Assembly (NCBI GenBank): GCA_022826345.1
Contig: JAJDVB010000170.1
Location: 1 to 42,644 of the forward strand
DNA from: Alphaproteobacteria bacterium
GTDB lineage: Bacteria > Pseudomonadota > Alphaproteobacteria > UBA828
DNA length: 42,644 nt
Direction: 5' to 3'
The position numbers and the translations under genes were made by a program. Of this stretch, positions 8,063-15,864 are shown one piece after another. The notes below the pieces were generated by a model that was given only the letters and a program-made list of their open reading frames with translations, had not been told where the DNA came from and ran no database searches. Position 1 is the stretch's first letter. Every line of letters starts with the position of its first letter.

Positions 8063-8602
8063 TTAGTCCCGCGGCGGGTACCAGTAGAGCGGGTCCGGGC
8101 GCTGGTAGCCCTCCGGCCGGTAGATCAGCTCCAGGGTGGTCTTGAGCGCGTCCTCGGTCTGGAAGTAGCAGAAGCGCACACCGCGCCAGCCGCCGCTCAT
8201 GACCCGCTCGAATCCCCGCGAGTCCATGTCGGCGATGCAGCCGTCCATATCCAGGCCCGTGTCCTGCAGCAGGAAGCCCACGTGTTGCAGCCCCTCGCCG
8301 TGCTCGTCGAGGAATTCGTGATAGATGCTGGGCCCCTCCAGGGGTTCGATCACCTCCCAGTTGAGATCGCCGGTCCAGGCCAGCGCGAGGCGCATGGAGA
8401 ACTGGCCGGGGCCGCCGCGGAAGTACCTGTCGGTCAGGTCCGGCGGCCCGTATTCCTGGACCCACCAGGGGCCGATCCCCATGCGGTCGGCATAGTTGCG
8501 GATGCAGGCGTCGAGGTCGCGGGTGACGATGCAGATCTGCCGGGTCTGGCCGATGAGGCTGTTGGGCAGGTCGGTGAAGACGTGGTCGGGCGAGACGGCC
8601 AT
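8063..8602 (-). CDS. VOC family protein (glyoxalase/dioxygenase-like)
   Basis: A 179-aa vicinal-oxygen-chelate protein. The segment IGQTRQICIVTRDLDACIRN (about residues 17-36) is the first beta-alpha unit, and the second half contains GLQHVGFLLQDT and FCYFQTEDALKTTLELIY, the metal-site strands of methylmalonyl-CoA epimerase and glyoxalase relatives. The likely metal ligands are the His in LQHVGF and the Glu in LELIY; the first-module position is Gln (RQICIV), as in some epimerases. GGGAGC precedes the ATG. The substrate is unknown; acyl-CoA neighbours make an epimerase-like or ring-cleavage role possible. Confidence 0.85.
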   Translation of the reverse strand: MAVSPDHVFTDLPNSLIGQTRQICIVTRDLDACIRNYADRMGIGPWWVQEYGPPDLTDRYFRGGPGQFSMRLALAWTGDLNWEVIEPLEGPSIYHEFLDEHGEGLQHVGFLLQDTGLDMDGCIADMDSRGFERVMSGGWRGVRFCYFQTEDALKTTLELIYRPEGYQRPDPLYWYPPRD

Positions 8603-8635
8603 GAACGATGCTCCCGTCGCGGTTGGATTTAGGTG

Positions 8636-8699
8636 CCGGGCGGCTAACGGCCGCCCGGAGCGCGCGACCGCGCGGAGCGAGCGCCCGGCGCTTGAGGGA
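8636..8699 (+). repeat. Dispersed palindrome-rich repeat, copy C (short form)
   Basis: A shorter member of the family at 201 and 11831: GGCGGCTAACGGCCGCC palindrome, GGAGCGCGCGACCGCGCG, GAGCGAGCGCCCGGCGCTTG and AGGGA. The central block present in the other copies is missing. It lies between the VOC gene start and the stop of the oxidoreductase gene, both on the minus strand. Confidence 0.7.
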
Positions 8700-8705
8700 T
8701 CACAA

Positions 8706-11036
8706 TTAAGCGCTTTCTATCGCACGCCAGACGCGCTCCGGCGTGAGCGGCATGTCGATCTCGGTGACGCCGCGCTCCTTGAGCGCGTCGAGCACGGCGT
8801 TCACCACGGCCGCCGGCGCCGGGATCGCCCCCGCCTCGCCGCAGCCCTTGATCCCGAGCGGGTTCTGGCTGGTCGGCACGCCGTTGGCAGCCAGCGCGAA
8901 GGGCGGCATGTCGTCGGCGCGCGGCAGGCAGTAGTCCATGAACGAGCCGGAGAGCAGCTGCCCCGAAGCCTCGTCGTAGACGCAGTTCTCGAACACCGCC
9001 TGGCCCAGCCCCTGGGCCACCCCGCCGTGTACCTGCCCGTCCACCAGCACCGGATTGACGATGCGCCCGAAATCGTTGGCCGCCGCATAGTTGACCAGCT
9101 CCAGCGCGCCGGTCTCGGGGTCGACCTCGACCTCGCAGATGTGGCAGCCGTTGGGGAAGGTGCCGTCGAAGGTCTCGGTCTGGCCGTTGGCATCGAGCCC
9201 CGGTTCCATGCCCTCCGGCAGGTTGGCGGGGTCCTTCGCCTGCGCCGCCAGTGTCATGATGTCGATGGCGCGGTCAGTACCGGCAATGGAGAAATCGCCG
9301 TCGGCAAAGCGGACGTCAGCGGGCGCCACCTCCAGGATGTTGGCCGCGACCTGGGTGCCCTTGTCGATCACCTTGGCGGCGCCGTCCTCGATCGCGAGCG
9401 CCACCATGTAGGTTGAGCGCGAGCCGCCGCTGCCGCCGCCGCCCGGCAGGTCGTCGCTGTCTCCTTCGACCAGCGTGATCGCCTCGAAGGGGATGCCCAG
9501 GCTCTCGCCGAGGAGCTGGGCGTAGGTGGTCTCGTGCCCTTGGCCGGACGCGCCGGTGCCGGCGCTGAGGCTCACCCCGCCGTCGTCGCGGAAGCGGATG
9601 GCGACGTGCTCCGACGGATCGCCGATGGTCGATTCGACGTAGGCCGCGATGCCGATGCCGCGCAGCTTGCCCCGCGCCGCCGCCTCCGCGCGCCGTTCGG
9701 CGAAGCCCGACCAGCCGGCGAGCGCCAGGCTGTCGTCCAAGTTGCGGGCGTAATCGCCCGAATCGTAGGTGACGTCGAGCGGCACTTGGTACGGCATCGC
9801 CGCCGCCGAGATCAGGTTGCGCCGGCGGATCTCGTCGGGCGCGAGGCCGAGCTTGGCTGCGGCCTTGTCCACCAGGCGCTCGACCACGTAGTTGGATTCC
9901 GGGATGCCGGCGCCGCGGTAGGCATCGGTGAAGACGGTGTTGGTGAGCACGCCTTCGACCTCGGCATGGATCGCAGGCGTGCGGTAGGCGTTCGCGAGCA
10001 TGCGCGTGTAGAGCAGGGTCGGTGAGATCGGCCCCAGGTTGGAAACGTAAGCGCCGAGGTTGGCCAGCGTGCGCACGCGCAGGCCCAGGAACCGCCCGTC
10101 GGCATCCAGCGCCAGCGCCGCCCGCGTGATGTGGTCGCGCGCTTGCGTGTCGCTCTGGAAGCCCTCGATGCGCCCACAGAGCCAACGCACCGGCCGCCCC
10201 AGCTTGCGCGCGGCCCATGCCACCAGCACCTGCTCGGGGTAGGAGAAATACTTCATGCCGAAGCCGCCGCCGAGATCGTGTGCGAGGATGCGCAGGCGGT
10301 CTTCCTCGACGCCCAGGATGCCGGCGATGACGGCACGCGCGCCGTGCACGTGCTGGCTGTTGATGTACAGGGTGTAGCGCTCGCTCGCCGGGTCGTAGAC
10401 GCCGAGCGCGCCGCGCGGCTCGATGGTGTTCACCACCACGCGGTTGTTGACCAGCTCGATCTCCACCGCATGGGCCGCGGCCTCGAAGGCGGCGTCGGTG
10501 GCGGCGGCATCGCCCTGCGCCCACGTCAAGGAGAGGTTGCCCGGCGCCTCCGGCCAGATCTGCGGTGCGTCCGCCTCGCGCGCACGCGCGGCATCGACCA
10601 CCGCCGGCAGCGGTTCGTAGTCCACGCTCACCAGCTCCGCCGCATCCTGCGCGGCGGCAAGGGTCTCGGCCACCACCATGACCACCGCCTCGCCCACGTG
10701 GCGCACGCGGTCCTGCGTCAGCATCGGGTTGGGCGGATAGCAGGCGGCGCTGCCGTCCGGGCGTGTGAGCGGGACGAAGGCGTCGGCGATGCAGGGCAGC
10801 GTGCCGAGCCCCGCCGCCGCCACGTCCGCGCCGGTGTAGACCGCAAGCACACCGTCTGCGGCCGCGGCGGCCGTCGTGTCGATCGCCGTGATGTCGGCAT
10901 GGGCAAGGGGCGAGCGCACGAAGCAGGCATGCACTTCGCCGTCGAGCGAAACGTCATCCTGGAACCGCCCGAGGCCCCTGAGCAGTACGTCGTCTTCCTT
11001 GCGCGGTGCCGATTGGCCGACCCCGAACCGTGCCAT
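8706..11036 (-). CDS. Xanthine dehydrogenase/CoxL-family molybdopterin-binding large subunit
   Basis: A 776-aa molybdenum-cofactor subunit of the xanthine oxidase family. The N-terminal hammerhead domain (residues about 15-125) is followed by the cofactor-binding region with [11 protein letters not shown], and the active-site loop reads AYRGAGIPE. Genuine aerobic CO dehydrogenase has AYRCSFR in that loop, so this is the form II/hydroxylase-like group and the substrate is not CO by this criterion. A late [18 protein letters not shown] segment carries the expected catalytic glutamate (GEAG). The ATG at 11036 has GGGAGGGAG upstream. The iron-sulfur and FAD subunits normally encoded next to it are absent from the window. 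Confidence 0.92.
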   Translation of the reverse strand: MARFGVGQSAPRKEDDVLLRGLGRFQDDVSLDGEVHACFVRSPLAHADITAIDTTAAAAADGVLAVYTGADVAAAGLGTLPCIADAFVPLTRPDGSAACYPPNPMLTQDRVRHVGEAVVMVVAETLAAAQDAAELVSVDYEPLPAVVDAARAREADAPQIWPEAPGNLSLTWAQGDAAATDAAFEAAAHAVEIELVNNRVVVNTIEPRGALGVYDPASERYTLYINSQHVHGARAVIAGILGVEEDRLRILAHDLGGGFGMKYFSYPEQVLVAWAARKLGRPVRWLCGRIEGFQSDTQARDHITRAALALDADGRFLGLRVRTLANLGAYVSNLGPISPTLLYTRMLANAYRTPAIHAEVEGVLTNTVFTDAYRGAGIPESNYVVERLVDKAAAKLGLAPDEIRRRNLISAAAMPYQVPLDVTYDSGDYARNLDDSLALAGWSGFAERRAEAAARGKLRGIGIAAYVESTIGDPSEHVAIRFRDDGGVSLSAGTGASGQGHETTYAQLLGESLGIPFEAITLVEGDSDDLPGGGGSGGSRSTYMVALAIEDGAAKVIDKGTQVAANILEVAPADVRFADGDFSIAGTDRAIDIMTLAAQAKDPANLPEGMEPGLDANGQTETFDGTFPNGCHICEVEVDPETGALELVNYAAANDFGRIVNPVLVDGQVHGGVAQGLGQAVFENCVYDEASGQLLSGSFMDYCLPRADDMPPFALAANGVPTSQNPLGIKGCGEAGAIPAPAAVVNAVLDALKERGVTEIDMPLTPERVWRAIESA

Positions 11037-11217
11037 CGCTCCCTCCCCCGGTCTCGTGCGGGCATGATAGGGAACTACGCGATGGGCGTCATCCGGAGGC
11101 GGCCCTGCCCGCGCGCGAGATCCCCAGCCCCTGCCCGAATCGGGCGCCTCTGTGCTACCTAGCCGGGAGAATGGCGCGCCCGTGCGGGCGCCCGCGAGCG
11201 AGCCAGAGGAGGAAGGG

Positions 11218-11676
11218 ATGACGTTTGAGGAGAAGGTCGAGCGCCTCAGCGCGATCGAGGACATCAAGCAGCTCAAGGCGCGCTACTGCCAGCTCTGCGA
11301 CGCCGGCTACGACCCCGACGGCATCGCGGCGATGTTCGTGGAGGACGGCGTGTGGGACGGGGGCGAGAACTTCGGCTGCCATGTCGGGCGCGAGGCGATC
11401 CACGGCTTCTTCTCGGGCATCTCCAACGACATCGTCTTCGCCGCCCACCTCGTGCTCAACCCGATCATCACGGTGGACGGCGACACCGCCAACGGCAAGT
11501 GGTGGCTGATCATGCCGTGCACCACCGAGCTCGGCGGCGGGCCCAAGGAAGCGCGCTGGCTGCTCGCGGAGTACGACGACGACTACGTGCGGGTCGACGG
11601 CACCTGGTACTACAAGCACCTGCGCATCGACCTGAAGTTCTTCACCCCGCACAAGGACGGCTGGGTGGAGACTTAG
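11218..11676 (+). CDS. SnoaL-like/NTF2-fold protein
   Basis: A 152-aa protein of the NTF2-like superfamily. The opening IEDIKQLKARYCQLCDAGYD (residues about 12-31) followed by MFVEDGVWDGG is the typical alpha helix and first strand of SnoaL_4-type proteins, with strands near KWWLIM, EARWLLAEYDDDYVR and TWYYKHLRIDLKFFTP. Members act as small dehydratases, isomerases or ring-hydroxylating subunits in catabolic clusters. GGAGGAAGG lies directly before the ATG at 11218. It is divergent from the molybdenum oxidoreductase and could share its regulation. Confidence 0.88.
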   Translation: MTFEEKVERLSAIEDIKQLKARYCQLCDAGYDPDGIAAMFVEDGVWDGGENFGCHVGREAIHGFFSGISNDIVFAAHLVLNPIITVDGDTANGKWWLIMPCTTELGGGPKEARWLLAEYDDDYVRVDGTWYYKHLRIDLKFFTPHKDGWVET

Positions 11677-11705
11677 GCCAGACGTCTCCTTGCAAACTGA
11701 ATTGG

Positions 11706-11775
11706 CGTTCGAAGGGACGCCCCCCCTCCTCACCCCAGCCCTCTCCTCCCCAGCGGGGAGGAGAGGGAGAAACGG
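11706..11775. repeat. CT-rich interspersed palindromic repeat
   Basis: The sequence CCCTCCTCACCCCAGCCCTC, followed by the inverted pair TCCTCCCC-AGC-GGGGAGGA, is a familiar interspersed repeat of alphaproteobacterial intergenic regions. The perfect palindrome would form a stable hairpin and may help end transcription between the convergent SnoaL-like and livM genes. Confidence 0.6.
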
Positions 11776-11830
11776 GCGCCCGCGTCGCCCGCGCCGCGCG
11801 GCAACCCAACGGGGAGTCTGCCATGATAGG

Positions 11831-11922
11831 GGCCGGGCCGGAGGCCCGGAGCGCGCGACTGCGCGCCGCGCCGAAGGCGCGTAGCCAAGCTCGCGGAGCG
11901 AGCGCCCGGCGCTTGAGGGAAA
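11831..11922 (+). repeat. Dispersed palindrome-rich repeat, copy D
   Basis: A full-length member of the family: GGCCGGGCCGGAGGCCCGG, AGCGCGCGACTGCGCGCCGC, GCCAAGCTCGCGGAGCGAGC and CGCTTGAGGGAAATG. It lies immediately after the CT-rich repeat and just before the livM stop, in a gap between convergent genes. Confidence 0.75.
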
Positions 11923-11931
11923 TGTAAAAAG

Positions 11932-12996
11932 TCAGGACTGGCGTCTCAGCGCGCCCTCGGCGGTGATGTCGCTCTTGAACGGCCAGTAGAGCTCGGCGTT
12001 CCGCGTGATTCCGCTGCGGCGGAAGATGATGATCAGCATCATCACGACGCCCACCACCACCCAGGTGCTGCTGACCGGCAGCACGAAGCCGTCCTTGCCG
12101 AACATCCCGCTCTCCAGGTTCTTGAGCAGGTCGATCACCACGGTCATCACCACGACGCCGACCACGGCGCCCGAGAGGCTCTGCATGCCGCCGATCACAA
12201 GCATGGCGAGGGTGATGAGCGTGATGTTGAGGAAGAAGGTGTCGACCGTCAGCATCCCTAAGAAGTGGCCGAAGAGGCCGCCGGCCATGCCGCAGAAGAA
12301 CGCGCTGATCACGAAGGCGAGCAGGCGCTGGCCGATGACATTCACTCCGGCCGCCTTCGCCGCGACTTCGTCGTCCCGCGAGGCGCGGAGCGCGAGGCCG
12401 AATTTGGAGCGCGAATAGAAGAATGCCGCGAGAATTGTGACCACCGCATAGCAGTAAGCGACCCAGGGCGTGGTCGTCTGCGGCAAGCCGATCACCGAGC
12501 TCGCGCCCGAGGTCCATGTGCTCCAGCGCAGATAGACCGAATAGACGATCATCAGGAAGGCGAAGGTGCCGATCGATGCGGCGATCCCCGATAATCGCAT
12601 CAGCGCGATGCCCGCAACGAAGGCCACGAAGGCGCTCAAGAGCCCCGCGAGAAAGATCGCCAGCACGAAGTGGTGGCTGTTGTCCAACAGATAACCCGGC
12701 AGCCCCGGCATGAACATCTCGCGGGTGTAGGGACAGCAGGTCTGCCAGCCGGTGGCGTAGGCGCCGATCATCATGAAGCCGATATGGCCGAACGACATGA
12801 TCCCGGAGTTGCCGATGAACATGTAAAGCGCGACCACGATCACCACGCGGATCAGGCCCTCGGTCAGCGTCCGGGCCAGAATCCTGTCGTCGAGCGCGAC
12901 CACGATCGCGGTGATAACGAGCAGCCCGATGCACAGATTGACCACCGGCCAGAAGTGCCGGATGCGTTGCATGAGGGGCGTGGTGGCGTCGATCAT
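11932..12996 (-). CDS. livM: Branched-chain amino acid ABC transporter permease, LivM family
   Basis: A 354-aa inner-membrane permease. It has about 8-10 hydrophobic segments, the LivM signature NSGIMSFGHIGFMMIGAYA near residues 61-79, and the cytoplasmic ATPase-contact loop ALRASRDDEVAAKAAGVNVI with the EAA-type glycine. It would import branched-chain amino acids or related amides with LivH, LivG, LivF and a binding protein, none of which is in the window. The ATG at 12996 (MIDATTPLMQRI) is chosen because upstream in-frame codons run into the integrase region and are not LivM-like. The integrative element begins within a few dozen bases upstream, so the gene has probably been cut off from its operon promoter. 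Confidence 0.9.
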   Translation of the reverse strand: MIDATTPLMQRIRHFWPVVNLCIGLLVITAIVVALDDRILARTLTEGLIRVVIVVALYMFIGNSGIMSFGHIGFMMIGAYATGWQTCCPYTREMFMPGLPGYLLDNSHHFVLAIFLAGLLSAFVAFVAGIALMRLSGIAASIGTFAFLMIVYSVYLRWSTWTSGASSVIGLPQTTTPWVAYCYAVVTILAAFFYSRSKFGLALRASRDDEVAAKAAGVNVIGQRLLAFVISAFFCGMAGGLFGHFLGMLTVDTFFLNITLITLAMLVIGGMQSLSGAVVGVVVMTVVIDLLKNLESGMFGKDGFVLPVSSTWVVVGVVMMLIIIFRRSGITRNAELYWPFKSDITAEGALRRQS

Positions 12997-13056
12997 CACA
13001 CCCGTTCCGCACCTGGCGGTGCTAACATACTGACATAGCGTTGCTTTTTTCCTCCT

Positions 13057-13080
13057 GATTCGGGCGAAAAACGCCGAATC
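13057..13080. other. Inverted repeat upstream of the first integrase
   Basis: GATTCGG and CCGAATC (7 bp each) flank a 10-base loop. The hairpin lies between livM and the first integrase. It could be a terminator or an arm-type recombinase site near the left end of the element; there is no clean T-tract in either direction. Confidence 0.35.
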
Positions 13081-13127
13081 GCTTCGCGTTTTCTCCCCGG
13101 CTGCAACTGAAACCGGGAGGAAGTTCC

Positions 13128-14252
13128 ATGGCAACCGCTCGCCTCACCCAACGCCGCGTCGACGCGCTCAAGCCACGCAGGTCGGCTTACGACGTTCGGG
13201 ACCGCGATCTCAAGGGGTTCGGCGTGAGGGTCCTGCCCTCGGGCGGCAGGCGCTACTTCATCCATAGCCAACATGATGGTCGGCGGGTCTGGAAGCTCGT
13301 CGGCCAAGCCGAGGCCCTCAACGTGCATGAGGCCCGCAACCGGGCCATGGCCATGCTGGCTTCGATCCGGAACGGCGACGACGAGGAGGCCGCAGCGCCC
13401 TCGTCCGTCCGTTTCGAGACCGTCGCCGACGAGGTCTTCCGGCGATACGCCCGAAACTGGAAACCCTCGACGCTCAAGGTCAACCGGAACTACTACAGCA
13501 ACCATATTCTGCCCTGGTTCGAAGGACGCCCGATCGCCGACATCAGCGCCCATGACGTCCGGCGCTGGTTTGCGTCGCTGCACAGTACCCCGGTGTCGGC
13601 GGACCGGTCAGCCCCTATTCTGTCAGTCATCATGCGTCAGGCGGAGGTCTACGGCTACCGGGCGGAAGGGACCAATCCGTGCGCGGGCATCAAGCGATAT
13701 CGCCGCCAGGGACGGCAGCGTTTCATGTCGACCGCCGAGATTGGCCGACTCGGCGAGGTGCTGGCGCGCCATGAAGTCGACCAGCCGAAGGCTACGGCGA
13801 TCATACGACTGCTTCTCCTCACCGGCTGCCGCAAGGGCGAGATCGTCACCCTGAAGTGGCGATTCTATCGCGAGGGTAAACTCTTCCTGCCCGATAGCAA
13901 GACCGGGCCACGCACGGTCTGGCTCTCGTCCGCAGCGCGCACGATCCTCGACAGTCTGCCCCGTAAGACGATCTGGATACTCCCTTCAACCCGGACGGAA
14001 AGCTCCATGACCACGATGACGGTCGACCAACTCTGGTATCGCGTAAGGGCGGAAGCGGGCCTGCACGAAGTCCGAATTCATGATCTTCGACATACGTACG
14101 CCAGCATCGCCATGGCGCAGGGCGAGACAGTGCTGACCATCGGCAGGCTCCTCGGGCACCGCGACCCGGAAACGACTCTGAAATACACGCATCTGTCCGA
14201 TGCCATGGTGCGCGAGGCGGTCGATACCGTCGGCACCGTCCTGGGGGGCTGA
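13128..14252 (+). CDS. Tyrosine recombinase (P4-type integrase) 1
   Basis: A 374-aa site-specific integrase. The N-terminal arm-DNA-binding domain (DUF4102/P4 type) reads LTQRRVDALKPRR and GFGVRVLPSGGRRYF, the SAM-like core binds at residues about 100-190, and the catalytic domain carries Arg235 (TGCRKGEI), His318/Arg321 (HDLRH), His344 (LLGHRD) and the nucleophile Tyr353 (LKYTH). All expected residues are present, so it should be active. GGGAGGAAG precedes the ATG. It is followed three bases later by a second integrase of the same architecture but clearly different sequence, implying paired action at the element's ends. Confidence 0.95.
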   Translation: MATARLTQRRVDALKPRRSAYDVRDRDLKGFGVRVLPSGGRRYFIHSQHDGRRVWKLVGQAEALNVHEARNRAMAMLASIRNGDDEEAAAPSSVRFETVADEVFRRYARNWKPSTLKVNRNYYSNHILPWFEGRPIADISAHDVRRWFASLHSTPVSADRSAPILSVIMRQAEVYGYRAEGTNPCAGIKRYRRQGRQRFMSTAEIGRLGEVLARHEVDQPKATAIIRLLLLTGCRKGEIVTLKWRFYREGKLFLPDSKTGPRTVWLSSAARTILDSLPRKTIWILPSTRTESSMTTMTVDQLWYRVRAEAGLHEVRIHDLRHTYASIAMAQGETVLTIGRLLGHRDPETTLKYTHLSDAMVREAVDTVGTVLGG

Positions 14253-14255
14253 GGG

Positions 14256-15416
14256 ATGGCCGCGAAGAGGCAGCGACTGACCGATGCCAACGTCGCGAGG
14301 CTGGCGCCGGCGACTGGCGAATACACGGTCTGGGACACGCGCCATTCGGGTCTCGGCGTGCGCGTGCGTCCTTCGGGCCACCGGAGCTTCGTTTATTGTC
14401 GGAAGGGCGAAGTCGGCACGCGGCGGATCACGCTTGGGTCTGCAGCGTTGACGAGCGTCGAGGACGCGCGCCGCAGGTGCGTCGACATCGACGCTGGAGC
14501 CCGATCCAACCTTGAGGAGCGTGGCGCGACCCTGACGTTCGGGGAATTCGTCTCAGGTCCGGGGCGTGTCTGTCTCGACCGATGCAAACCGTCGACGCAG
14601 AAGGCCGAACGCTGGGCCTTGAGGGCTCGCTTGCTGCCCGCCTTCGGCTCTCTGCCGCTGGATCGCATCACCCGTGCCGGCGTGACCCGCTGGTTCGATG
14701 AGTACAGTAGGACCGCGCCGGGCGGGGCCAATCACGCGATGGATCTTCTTCGCCGGACACTGAACCACGCGGTCGCGTGCGGCCATCTCCAGGCGAATCC
14801 GACGCGGGGCGTGAAGCCGAACCCCCGTCGGAAGCTCACGCGCTTCCTGTCGCATGAGGAAGTCCGGCGCCTTCACCACGCGCTGAACCACAGCGCCGGC
14901 ACGCAGCCGTCCCGCGCACAGCAGGCAGACGTCATCCGCCTTCTGTTACTGACCGGCTGCCGCAAGAGCGAGATCTTGACGCTGCGCTGGCAGGACGTGG
15001 ACGAGGGTACGCTCAGTCTGGCCGATGCCAAGACTGGACCACGGCAGGTGTACCTCAATGCGCCGGCCCGCGCCATCCTGGAGCGGCAGCCTCGAACCGG
15101 AAACGCCTATGTCTTCCCCTCGCCCTCAAAACCCGGCCGGCCGTTGTCGGGCGATCTTAAACTCTGGCGTTCGGTTCGCAGGGAAGCCGGTATCGAGGAC
15201 GTGCGCCTGCACGACCTCCGCCATACGTTCGCGAGCCACGCCGTTCTTCGTGGCATCCCGTTGCCCGTCGTCTCCCGCATGCTCGGCCACAAGCGGCCGA
15301 GCATGACCATGCGCTACGCCCATGTCGGTGACTGGGAGACCGAGGTAGCGGCAGAGCGTATCGGTGCAGCCATTAGGCATGCGCTGGATGGTCGCGCAGT
15401 CAAATCATGCGGCTGA
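14256..15416 (+). CDS. Tyrosine recombinase (P4-type integrase) 2
   Basis: A 386-aa integrase with the same layout: arm-binding domain (LTDANVARLAPATGEYTVWD, GLGVRVRPSGHRSFVY), core-binding domain, and catalytic Arg236 (TGCRKSEI), His319/Arg322 (HDLRH), His345 (LGHKRP) and Tyr354 (MRYAH). It begins 3 bases after the stop of integrase 1, with GAGGG as ribosome binding site, so both are made from one message. The last 75 codons and some 3' flanking DNA reappear in decayed form at 21286-21544. Confidence 0.95.
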   Translation: MAAKRQRLTDANVARLAPATGEYTVWDTRHSGLGVRVRPSGHRSFVYCRKGEVGTRRITLGSAALTSVEDARRRCVDIDAGARSNLEERGATLTFGEFVSGPGRVCLDRCKPSTQKAERWALRARLLPAFGSLPLDRITRAGVTRWFDEYSRTAPGGANHAMDLLRRTLNHAVACGHLQANPTRGVKPNPRRKLTRFLSHEEVRRLHHALNHSAGTQPSRAQQADVIRLLLLTGCRKSEILTLRWQDVDEGTLSLADAKTGPRQVYLNAPARAILERQPRTGNAYVFPSPSKPGRPLSGDLKLWRSVRREAGIEDVRLHDLRHTFASHAVLRGIPLPVVSRMLGHKRPSMTMRYAHVGDWETEVAAERIGAAIRHALDGRAVKSCG

Positions 15417-15864
15417 CTCGTCGCGCTCGTACCCGGGTCTCCCCCACAGCGAGGACCGATGAACTCTCGAACGCCGACTGTGACATCGAACAAGCAGCCG
15501 AGTGGAAGGGACAAGCCATCGCTGCGATTGCGATTGTCGCGGACGGCAATGGCGGGCCGTAACAGCCGGCGCCTCGGACTCGTTGCGCACTGCAATGTTG
15601 AAAGGGAGGACCGTGCGACGGCAACGGTCCAGAACGGGATGGCATATGTAAGCCCAGCTGCACGCGGTTCCCTCGGCGCGACCCCGACACCGACGCGAGT
15701 CCCCTGGAATTTGGCGGTGGAAGCTCCTATGTCGTTCGTGCATACCACTTTGGGATCGTGTATCCCGGCAAGCTCCTCGTCAACGATGTCGAAAGTGAGC
15801 CCGCCGCCGTAGTTATTGCGCCCATCCATTGCTTTGCCTTCCAGCGAGACCCCCGCAAATCGAT
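15417..15864. other. Gap between integrases and giant helicase, no confirmed gene
   Basis: No gene can be fixed here. A 51-codon frame (15407-15562, MRLTRRARTRVSPTART...) starts inside the end of integrase 2. A plus-strand frame open from about 15598 to 15920 has gene-like composition (SYVVRAYHFGIVYPGKLLVN) but lacks a clear start and overlaps the helicase start. The opposite strand is also open (from an ATG at 15829, MDGRNNYGGGLTFDIVDEEL). These may be remnants of a small element gene; the promoter of the helicase must also lie here. Confidence 0.35.

Noticed and set aside
8706..11036. Aerobic carbon monoxide dehydrogenase large subunit (coxL form I)
   Set aside because: The active-site loop is AYRGAGIPE rather than AYRCSFR and the small and medium subunit genes are missing.
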